Of a stretch of DNA of 64,000 bases, positions 23,385 through 33,900 are shown piece after piece. Below the pieces are notes generated by a model, which was given only the letters and a program-made list of their open reading frames with translations, did not search any database and had not been told where the DNA came from. The DNA is from Akkermansia muciniphila (GTDB lineage Bacteria > Verrucomicrobiota > Verrucomicrobiia > Verrucomicrobiales > Akkermansiaceae), in NCBI RefSeq assembly GCF_040616545.1, contig NZ_CP156688.1, forward strand, positions 2,790,001-2,854,000, read 5' to 3'. Position numbers and translations under genes: made by a program. Every line of letters starts with the position of its first letter. Positions within the stretch are counted from its first letter, which is position 1.

Positions 23385-24206
23385 ATGAGGGTAACTAAAA
23401 ATGAGATTAAAAACTGGATGAAGGAGAACAATCTTGAGCGGGCATGGCTTGCAAAAGAGTGTGGCGTTAGTAAGGCAACGGTGGATACATGGCTGTCGTC
23501 AGATCGGGGGGTTCCCTCTAAGGCTCAATTGACTATTCAGACTCTTATTTTCAAAACCACCGGAAAGAAGGAGTACGGGCCTGAATTCCACCGTGAAGCT
23601 GAAATGGACACAAAGTTCCGGCTACCCGTGGAAATAGACATGGCTACCCTGCACAAGGCCGAACAGGAAGCGTTCCGTCGTGGCATGAAGCTCTCCGAGT
23701 ATTGTTCTCTATCTGTAAAGTGGTGTGCCAACCAGCCCCAAATCAACCTTGGAGAGAAAGAGGAAAGCAGTCATCAGAGCTATTTCCGCACAGTAAATCC
23801 TGTGCCTGCTCAAGAGGCAGAGGTCATCGGTAATATTGCAGCAGGCAATTTGGAAGAAGGAGATACGATACCTTTTATGATCCGTACAGACAGGCCGCTA
23901 GGCAAAGGAGAATATGCGTTGCGGGTCAACGGGAAATCCATGGAGCCTAAGATCATGGACGGATCTCTCATTATCGTGAAGAAATATACCGTCCCTCCCA
24001 TACCCAAAGTAGGAACGATTGTGGAGTACAACGATGAACGCGGCGTCACCCTCAAAAAACTGGGACGCCGTAAAAATCCGGAAACCGGCAAGATGGAATA
24101 TGTTCTCAAGCCTATCAATCCGGAGTACAAAGATATTATACCAATGGATGGAGGACGTATATCAGGAATCTATGTAACAACCTTGACGAATTGGAGCAGG
24201 ATATAA
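23385..24206 (+). CDS. S24-family CI/LexA-like phage repressor
   Basis: Encodes 273 residues. N-terminal HTH (KNEIKNWMKENNLERAWLAK, VSKATVDTWLSSDRGVPSK), a linking domain (LHKAEQEAFRRGMKLSEYCS), then a peptidase S24 domain at about residues 150-265. The catalytic Ser is in VNGKSMEPKIMDGSLIIV and the Lys partner lies in GVTLKKLGRR. Such proteins hold lysogeny and lose repression by RecA-stimulated self-cleavage after DNA damage. It is followed by a terminator at 24320-24353. Confidence 0.88.
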   Translation: MRVTKNEIKNWMKENNLERAWLAKECGVSKATVDTWLSSDRGVPSKAQLTIQTLIFKTTGKKEYGPEFHREAEMDTKFRLPVEIDMATLHKAEQEAFRRGMKLSEYCSLSVKWCANQPQINLGEKEESSHQSYFRTVNPVPAQEAEVIGNIAAGNLEEGDTIPFMIRTDRPLGKGEYALRVNGKSMEPKIMDGSLIIVKKYTVPPIPKVGTIVEYNDERGVTLKKLGRRKNPETGKMEYVLKPINPEYKDIIPMDGGRISGIYVTTLTNWSRI

Positions 24207-24319
24207 CTGGTAAAGTACCTTATTCAGTACATGATTATATAGAATTATCACGGAATAATGATTTTAAGACTTGCATCTTCCGACGGAGAAGTCATTATTT
24301 CCTCGCATTGTTAGCGTGT

Positions 24320-24353
24320 AGCCCTCTTGGCCTTCGGGCCGGAGGGCTTTTTT
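24320..24353 (+). terminator. Rho-independent terminator after repressor gene
   Basis: Plus strand: GCCCTC...GAGGGC outer stem and GGCC-TTCG-GGCC inner stem (tetraloop) followed by TTTTTTGTTG. It ends the lysogeny operon. The rest of the 24207-24389 gap is AT-rich without other visible signal and must hold the lipoprotein promoter. Confidence 0.85.
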
Positions 24354-24389
24354 GTTGTCTTCTTTTCAAGAAATGAATAGCTTTCTGGT

Positions 24390-24890
24390 ATGCCTATCGG
24401 GAAATTGTTTACTTATTCTTGCTCTGCCATAGCATTGATATTCACCTCTTGCGCTGTTCATACTCCGGAACCTCCTCTTCAAGCGCAGTTTTTCAAACAA
24501 ATAAATGGGAAAGATAGGAGTGTTGCTGCTCCTCCATCTTCGACTTCATCGGAGCCATTACCTTTCGTAATGGAGAATGTTAAAAGTGAGCTAAGAAACG
24601 ATGGTTGGAAGGTTATTGTAAGCGGATTTACTAACGATAATACAGGTGTACTTAATGCAAAAGCTCGTTATACACTTATTGGACATCAATCAATTGATAC
24701 AACAACGCCGCTAAGCCTTGGAGAAACCTATATCAAAGACCCGTCTATATTGAGACTTATGAGGGGTAGAGTTCTTCTCACTTTAGTAGAGAATAGAACA
24801 GGGGAAGAAGTTATGCGCATTGGAGGGCCTGCTTCAAGGTTTAATAGTAAAGACTTAATCCGACAAATGCGTGAGCATACGTCTCATTGA
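24390..24890 (+). CDS. Prophage lipoprotein (moron-like)
   Basis: Encodes 166 residues. A lipoprotein signal is clear: basic N-terminus, hydrophobic stretch and lipobox ending IFTSCAVHTPE, so the mature protein would be acylated at the Cys near residue 21. The body is beta-like (VENVKSELRNDGWKVIVSG-type strands). It reads opposite to the giant gene downstream, stands between two terminators, and is visibly more AT-rich than neighbours. These are typical marks of a lysogenic-conversion gene expressed from the prophage. The function is unknown; superinfection exclusion by a surface lipoprotein is one possibility. Confidence 0.72.
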   Translation: MPIGKLFTYSCSAIALIFTSCAVHTPEPPLQAQFFKQINGKDRSVAAPPSSTSSEPLPFVMENVKSELRNDGWKVIVSGFTNDNTGVLNAKARYTLIGHQSIDTTTPLSLGETYIKDPSILRLMRGRVLLTLVENRTGEEVMRIGGPASRFNSKDLIRQMREHTSH

Positions 24891-24900
24891 GGCTTGAATA

Positions 24901-24936
24901 CCCCTCTCCGGCATCGAACGGGGAGGGGATTTTTTA
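24901..24936 (+). terminator. Rho-independent terminator after lipoprotein gene
   Basis: CCCCTCTCCG pairs with CGGGGAGGGG (24901-24928) across an 8-base loop and is followed by ATTTTTTATTTT. It lies between two convergent genes; only the plus-strand side has a proper T run. Confidence 0.9.
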
Positions 24937-24939
24937 TTT

Positions 24940-27900
24940 TCACTCCGCCAGCTTGAACCCTGGCTTGGACAAATTCGCCACCCCTGCCACGGACAGCAGC
25001 CAGGACGCCACGGAATCAACCGCCTTGTTTCGGCTCCCGGCGCCCGCTCCGGCCACATAAGCGGCTGCCTTGGCATCCAGCAGAATCAGTTCCGCCCAAT
25101 CGGCAAACGTCATCTCCTTGTCTCCGGTGACAGCCTTCCACGTATTCTTGACCGCCCGGTGAATCGCGGAATAATCAATCACTCCGGACGCGGTGCCCAC
25201 GTAAATGCGCTGGCCAGTCGCCTGCTTGTAGGCAAACTCCACCGCCGCGCCCAGCATCGGCACGCCGCCAATCATGGCAACGGGAGCTCCCAGCATGGCG
25301 CCGAACCATCCGCCGTTCTTCTCCCACTCGTCTTCGTCATCCAGCAAGGCGTGCCACAGGGCAATCACCGTCTGTTCGGCAACGGACATCACCCCATATA
25401 GAGCAAGAGCCTGCCCCCAATTCCCGGAGCTCACATGGGAGACGATCATCCCGACCTTATTCAGCACCTCGGAACTCATGAAACAGGCCATCTTCGCAAA
25501 CTGGCTCGTGGAAGTCCCCAGCATGCTCTTCTGGCTTTGCGTCAGCGGCTGGGCCACCAGCTCCAGCGCCCTGGTCACGCTCTGCATGCACAGGGCGTGC
25601 ATCTCGTCCTCCGTCATCGGGGCGCCGGTCCTTCTGCCGGCCTCCTCCAGCTCGGCCCACTTTGCATTATACAGGGCAGCCATGGACACGGCATTGCTCC
25701 ACACGTCCATCTTCTCAATAGCCCTCATGCCAGCCATGGAAAACCGAATCGCTCCGGTGTAATTCTGGTCGGAAGCATACCCCATCAACTGGCTCACCAG
25801 CTCCGCCTGCGCGTCATTGGTTCTCACCCGGAAAGCCTCCGTCCTCATCATCTCCATCACTCCCATGTGTCCGGTCATGGACATCGTCTGCCCCAGGTGC
25901 AGCAGGAAACTCCCCATGCCCACCTCCCCGGCAAACATCCCGTGCATCAGGCCGCTGGTCTGCTTGAGCATTGTCAGCACGTTCCAGGACAGTAAGGCCA
26001 CCGCCTTGGCGCTCTGAAAGCGGCTCGTCGCCTGGGCCCCGGCCAGCAGGGCTCCCCCTTCCATCACTCCGGCTCCATCAATCACGTCCAGCCAATGCCG
26101 CAGCGAATCAATCCCGTGGCGTCCCATGTGCTCCTTCAGGGACGCTGCCGCCTCCTTGTCCGCCAGAATGCCGCGCCAGCGGGAAGTAATATCCGCCGTG
26201 CAAATATAATTCTCTACCTCGGCGCTCGCTGCCTGGAACACGGCCTCGCAATCCATATTCCACGCCAGATGCAGATTGTGCTTCCGCCTGGGAATCAGCA
26301 TCCCGTACTTCGCCCCGCCGGCCACGGCATTCGTCTGCTCACCGAAGGACGCCTTCGTATCAAGCTTGTGGTCCGCCCGGAACACGGCCCGGAAATAATT
26401 CTCCACCGCGGGGAAGGGAACCCCCTCCCGCTCCTCATACACACGGGCCAGCAGCTTTCCCTGCCGGTTCATCAACTCCCGCAGGCCATAGCCATACGCC
26501 AGCCCTTCGGCGCCAACAAACTCGCGCAGGCGGGCAACCTCCGCCTCCCCGATGCCTTCATTCCGCATCGTCTCCACGTACTCGGCCTGCTCGTAAAGCA
26601 AAATGGCATACATCGCCTGGGCTCGGGAAACCTTCAACGTCTCTCCCTTCCTGCCCGGACGGACCACCTCCGCCTTCGCCGTAATATTCTTCCGCCTCCT
26701 GGCCCGTCCGTCTCCGGCCTTCACCAGCGCGTCCAACTCGGCAAGCTGCCGGCGCATCTCCGGAATAAGTGCTTCCGGCACGGATGCCTTATCATCAGAA
26801 AGACCCCGGTCATTGTACTCCTTCTTGATCGCCTTGCGGCGCTCCTCCCTCTCCTCAAAAGACAAACCCACCCACTCGCGGGCCTCGGCAATCCTCACCG
26901 TGCGTTCCACCTTCACCAGCGGATTCAGTACCACGCCGGAATCCCCTGTCTTCTTGAAATCGGAAAGAACCCTTGCCACATCTTTGGTGCGCTGAACGCC
27001 AAAACACCGCTTGACCAGGGCCGTCACCTCCCGGTCCCGCTCATGCTTCATATTCCTCAACGCCACATTCGCCTCGGCAATCGCAGTAACCTCGGCATGT
27101 GCCAGATCGCGCAGGGCGGGAATCTTCTTCCACCCATTCAACATTTGGGAATAAGACTGCAAACCGTACTTCAAGTACTTGGCTACCTTCGTTTTCGTGG
27201 ACGCCTTCGCATCCTCTTCCGCATCACGCCCTCCCTGGGGAGTGGCCTGCCCGAGCCCTTCCACAATCTTCTCGGCCTTGAACTTCGTCCGGCGCCTCTC
27301 CTCGTCCAATCTGGCGGACCAGGCCGTCCGTCCTGTCGTGATAAACTGGGCAAGGGCACGCATGCAGGCGCGCGTCTGCTCCAGTCCCATCCCGGCCAAA
27401 TATCCGAACGTGTGCCAATCCTTCAATTCCAGCTCGGCCGCATCCCGTTCCTCGTCGGTGGACTGGTTGCTGGAAAGCACGCCCTCCAGCTCCAGCATCC
27501 GCTTCTCCTTCGCCTCCTGGTCCGTATTCATCATGGCGACGATCCCGTGCAGATGCTTGTAATCCTCCGCACTCAACTTGCCCTTGTTGAACTTCCCGCT
27601 GGCCTTCTTCGTCGGCTGCACGGCCTTGATGCGGGCAACCATCTCCGTCCGCATCTGGTCGATGGCATACCGGTCCGCCTGTTCCAGCGTGCGGGCCAGC
27701 AGCTTGTCGATCACGGCATCCATGCGCTCGCTGGTATCGTCCATCAGCGTCTCCTTCTTCAACTCCTCGGAAAGCCATGTCTGTCCGTCCTCCAGACGGG
27801 TGGCAAGATTCTCGGCGGCTCTCATGTAGGGATAAAGGCCGAATCTGTACCCCTCCGGCAGCGTCTTGTAAATGGAAGCCACCACGGCCATGACCCTTCC

Positions 27901-30900
27901 GAACGCCTCCGCTCCGTCCCCCTGCTTCACATCGTTGGCCGCGCAAACCCGGCGCCATGTCTCCAGCGCTTTTGCCGTCTGGCCGCGCAGCAACTCCAGA
28001 CGGTTCTTCCGCGCTTCCCGTTCCAGCGTCACCCAAATACTCTCTTCTGTAGCAAGAGAGAAAGTTGCCTCCGGATCTGTGTAACCCTTCCACGCGCCAC
28101 CTGTACTTTCATCCGCAAACTCCGTGATCTTGATGTCATTCTCGTCAAAAATCACATAGTTATACGTCTGTTGCAACTTTCCGCGGGATAGGCTGTCTGC
28201 GTATTTAATCCCCTTGATTCCAGCCTCCAGTAAAGCCAGACTCGCCTCCTTTTTAGCATCCTGTTTAGTATCATCTCCTCCATCCCAGAAAGCGTCAACC
28301 AGCGCGACATAAATACCCTTGCCGCTTACATCCTCGCCACGGGCATCGGCCACATCCCTGGCATATTCAACGGCGTACCTCACCGCCTCAACCGGAGAGG
28401 AACTCAACAACTCTTCAACGTCGCGTTCCATGTACTCCCAGCCCAGCAAACTACCCTCATCAACATTCAGTTCCACTCGGTAATTGGACGGACTGCCAGC
28501 AGCAACTTCTATTTCATCCAGATGGTCAACCAAAAACTGACAAACTACATTATCTGCATCGTTCAGGTTTTTCGTATCGGGGTAATTTTTCGTATAATTC
28601 TCATTAACGCGTATATCCTCCCTCAATTTATCCTTAATGGCATCTATCTTCTTCCTATCTCCTTTAGAATCAGATAAATCGCCAAGAACGGCATACACCG
28701 TATCTAGTGCGCCATCCATAGCTACACGACTCGCATTTGGCGGAAGTTTGATTCTATCGCGTAACCCTCGTGCCATATCATCCACATTGGACGCCTCCAA
28801 ATCCTTGAACCTCCATGTCGCCACATCCTGCGCAAACTGGTTCATGTAGGCTTTATTTACCTCCTGATGCTCCGCAAAATACAGTCCCCATCCATACGCC
28901 TGTGCTCCCTCGCCGTCTCCCATTTTCTCCGTGGTGAACTTCCTAAAAGAATGAGGGGAGGCATGCAGGGCGGTAATGGAAAACGTCACGCCTGGTTCGG
29001 TGATGACGGCATTGGCCGCCTCAAAATGCCCGTCCCGGAACAAGCCCTGTTCTTTTGCCGAGACGATGGAAAAAGAAACATCCGGATTCTTAAAATTGAA
29101 TCTCTTGGAAAGAGGTATAACCCTCTCTTCATAATTAAACCGGTAGGGAATCCGGGAGTACTTCTTCTTTTCACTATCCCATTCTCCGAGATCGTGCCCT
29201 TCATACTTTCCATTTTCGTCTCTTACCTCTACAAGATCATAAGTAACAGGGTCCAGCAGCTTGCGGTTATTCTTCGTATTGCGATAGGCATAATTCACCC
29301 CGTCATCGTACCCCCACTCGCAAATATCATCCCCGTTCCAATACACATTCTTGATGGACACCCTGTGTGAAATGATCCTGTATTTCCCATCCAGGCTGGA
29401 CTCTCCGTGTTCGCGGGCATACTCCATGGAGGGAGTTACCCAATCGCCGCCCCGGAAATCATCTTCCTTAATGTCACGGGGGATAGCCCTGTACATGGCA
29501 ATCGCCGGTACCTTGTTGTTCTTCCCCTTTTCCACAAGAGACCTCCTTTGCTCCATAGCATGCCTCACGGCGTACAAGGCATTCATGTGAGCATTATCCC
29601 AGCCCAGTTCAAGATTCCGGGAGGAATCAAGAATCATTTCTTCCGGGATGATTCCGAACCCATCCGCCATATCCAGCAAGCTGACTTCCCCATTCTTCTG
29701 CCGTTCTTGCGGAGTATCGCCGGATTTGCTCGGCGCCCTGTGGTCCATTTTCCAGCTATCATCTACGACATACCCCTTTGCCTTGGCAAACTCATTCACC
29801 ATGCGCTGGGCTTTTTCCATATCGTTCTTCTCGACGGCTTCTAAATACTCCAGGTCAAGTGCTTTAGTGTTGATGGAAAACGTTGCCGGAACAATGGCGC
29901 CGTCGTCAAACCGGCATTCCACTTCATTCACATTGACAACACGCGCCCCTTGTGGTAAGGAAAAACCATCTCCCCCGCCAGCGGATTGGGACGGCAGAGC
30001 GGCCTTGCTTGCTGATCCTGGACCTAGGCGCGCGGTGCCGCTATTCGCGTTTGCAGGTTGTCGCTCTGCAAGGGGGAGCTTCTTTCCCAGTGGCTTCTTG
30101 CCCTGCCGCACTGGATAAGCCGAGACAATGGAATAAAACCCGTCCTTCCGGTCCAATTGCAGCAGCATCCAGGAAGAAGGCTGCCTTCCCCTAACCAGCA
30201 GCTCACGCCCGGGCGCCACCTCGTAAAGCTCGCTCACATTCGCCAGAATGGAACTGATATAGCGTTCCGGGGAGCGGTCTTGCCAGAAGGAAAACCCGCG
30301 GGAAGCCAGAATGTGGGTCAGACCATAGCCGCGATGTTCCCCAACATCGGAACCCACCAGCAGCCGCACCGGCATGGCGGGCTGCCCCTTACGACGCGGA
30401 ATCACAAACCAATCAGGACTTCCGTCTTCCCGGGTGACGAACGTCTCCGGCGCCAGGACAGATCCGGAACTGTCCATGGCAACCACGGAAAAAGTCGCCC
30501 CGGAAACGGGCACATGCTCGAACGGATTCACTTCACTCGTGCCGTCCCAGGCAAGGGCGCGGTCATGAAGGCGCAGCGCCGGGTCATGGGACTGCCACGC
30601 CCCCTTGGCTCTTTCCAAATCATGAATGGCCGCATTCAAATCTGCGTCCGTCTCCAGGCGGATGCCCATCCTGCCCGCCAAATCCTTCCGCCGGCTGATG
30701 CCCCTGGACTTCTTCAGGAGGGACAGGCGTTCGGCAATCAGGGCAATCCCCCGGGCCGTAAAGCGGGCCACCTTCTCGCAATCCTCCTGCCAGGACGTAT
30801 CGTTGCCGAACAAATCAAACGCCTCACCCTCCCGGGACTTCTCCGCAGCCACCCGGTCAGCCTCCTTCACATAGGCTGCCACGTAATCCCACGGCTTCCC

Positions 30901-33900
30901 CTTCTCGCGCAACTGCAGGGCAAGCATCTGCCCCGCCTCCGTTCCGGACAAGTGGCATACCTTCCATGCTTCGTTATCCGTAATCACCCCGTTTTTCAGG
31001 CGGGTAAACACTTCTTCCCCGGCGAGGGTGGCAATATCCCAGCCCATCACATTGGCCGACCCGGGGCGCAAATACCCCTGCGCCTCCATCTCCTCCCGGC
31101 TCATTCCGGAATTCCTGACAAAAAAGGCCACTTCCAGCGCGGACGCCTGGCCGTCCAGCATATTCTGGCCGATGTCGTGCATCTTTGCCCAAATGGCGTC
31201 ATGTGCCTCATCTTCCTGATAAACGTAAGCCGGAATAAATTCTACCCCGTCTCGTACGGCCAGATCGAACCGGTGCCGTCCGGTAATCACATGCAGGGCT
31301 CCATCCCTGCGCCGCCAGACGGAAACGGGCTGGGCATCTTCCCGGAACCGTCCCTGGAGCTCGCGCCCCTTCACGGCTCCGCGTTCATTATGATCTCCCT
31401 GCTTGAACTGCTCCACGTCCGGAGCCAGGGCCAGGGAATCCACCCGCACCTGGGCAAACACGCAATCCGGAGCCACCCGCACAAACGCATGGTCGCGGAA
31501 CCCAGCGCCAGCCTCTTCATCGTGTTCGGCATCTTCTCCCACCCCTTCCAGGGCGCCTCCGGCATCCTCCACCAGCGGAGCGGGGGAAGCTGGATTCCCG
31601 GTAATGCCAGTCACGGGATCAGTCCCCTCCTCTTCTTCCGCGGTATCTTCCACATCCTCCGCGGCATCCATCTGCGCCATGGACTCTTCCAGCGCCTCCA
31701 GCTCACCCAGCGTCATCGTGGAATCCCCCGGAGCCCTCCGGGAAGCAAGGTCCGCATGCACCATCTCCACATCCAACCTCTGTGTGGCATCCATCCGCGC
31801 CTGGCGGAAAACGCTCTCCGTACTCGCGCCCACGGCATGCAGCGCGTCTGCCAGGCCGCCATGCTCCTTCATAAATTTCTTTCCTTCATCTCCCGTGGCA
31901 AACTCGTTCCACTGCTCGCCCATGCGCATGATGCGGGCAGAATCCTCCAGATTCTTCAGGGCAAACTCCGCCGTGTCCTTTACCCACTGGGGCACAGGCA
32001 GGTTCTCAATATCGGCCAGGGAAGAAGAAAGGGACAGGCCGGAAAAACTCTCCACCACGTCCCTGACATCATGTGCCGGACCTTCATACGTTCCCAGATT
32101 CACTCCATACCTTCCCAGCACGGCGTCCGCCGCCTGCAAATGCTCCCACAAATCCTGCCAGTCCTTCCCGGTCAAATTCATGTAATGGACCAGGGCGGAC
32201 TCCTGCACATCCTCCATCACGTTGGCCGTCCGGGCATGGCCTCCGGCGTAAAGCAGCAGGGAACTTCCCGGGTCGGCCGCCATCGTGAACCGGTGGGCGG
32301 CGCTGGCCGCCGTCGTGCCGCTCCTGATCTCCTCGGCCCTCTTCCTCGTTATCTCTCCGGAACGTACCCCCTGCTCAAGACGCCTCTCAAAAGAAGCTGC
32401 CAAATCGGCAATAGAACCAAGCTGCACCTTCTCCATTACCTCGGCGTCCGTCCTGCTTCTGGCCTCCTGGAGGGACACGCCCTCTTCCCGGACAATCGCG
32501 TCAATCCGTGCCTGGGCTCGGGCGGCCACATCCATGAACCCGGGAACGGTCATCCCTCCGGTTTCGGCGGCTGCCTTCCGGTACTCCGCAGGCGCTTCCT
32601 CGGACAACATATCCAGCGTTTCAATGAAATCCATCTTCCCGGCTTCTGAAACGACGGCATTCCCAAGGACGGCATCCTGCATCATGCGCACCCCGTTCAG
32701 ATAGGCTCCTTGAAGAACTACTTGAATCAGGGCGTCCGTCTGTTCCTCGCTCATCTCCACGGTCCTGTCTTCCTCCATCCTCACACCGTTCACTTCGGCG
32801 CCTTCCCGCAGGCTCACTTCGTACTTGTCCGTTCCTTCCAGCTTGCGGATGCGGCCAATGCGGGCCTTCTCCAGCACCTTGTCTAGAGCGCCGGACATCT
32901 GGTACAGCCGGGCTTCCTCCCGGTCCGCCATCTCGGCGCCGGCCTTCCGCGCCCGTTCGGCGGCTCCTTCGGGATCCTTCAAAATATCAGACTCAAAATA
33001 ACGTTGGGCCAGGGCGGCCTTGTGCTCCATCGTGGAAAAAGACGCCATCTCTTCGGCATGCCTCTTCGTGTACCCGGCCAGCTGGGCCCGCTGGGCGTCC
33101 ATCACGAACGCCGCCACTTCCTGTTTCATCCTCGGAGCGTGGCCGGCGGCCATGGCCGCCACGAACAACGCGCACCCGCCGGACTGCTCCACATCCCCCA
33201 TCGCCTGAAGCACGGGCCCCACCACCTCGAAATCCTTCGGCTTCACCTCCATCCCCGTCATCCCGGACAACTTCCGGGCCGTCCACTCAAACACCTCCCC
33301 GGCCAGGGGTTCCGCCCCCATCTCTTCCGCGTAGGCAAACACCGGGGTGGAAAGCATCTTGCCGGTTCTCGTCCCGGCAAAAAACGCGCGTCCCGGCACC
33401 TTCGCCGCCAGCCTTGCCAGTGCGCCGGAACCTGTCCTGGTCAGCAGCTTGTTAATCGCCCCCATGCGCCCGAACACGGAAAACACCCCGAACCCTTTTT
33501 CCTCCACCGTATTCCGCAGGCCGTTGATGGTCACATCCACCAGGGAATCTCCATTTCGGGAGGCGGCATTCCCGGCGTGGCCCATATCCCCGGCCAGCGC
33601 CAGGGCCCAGCCGCCGGGGGCCATGTAGGAAAGGCTCTGCCCGGTGATATTCCCGGCACCGTTAATCGCCTTGACGTACCAGGATGCGTCGGGACTCGTG
33701 CCCCGCATCCTTTGGCCGAACTCGTGCATGATGTCCTGCATCGTATTCAGCGCCCCGCGTCTTTGCTCGTAGCGGTCATAAAGTTGTCTCTGTCCGTCAA
33801 ACGTATCCTTCATGCCCAGCGCGGACGCCACCGTATCGGAATACAGGTTTTCCACGCCTTCCATGCCAGGTATATTGCGCACAGCCTGAACCGCCTTCAC

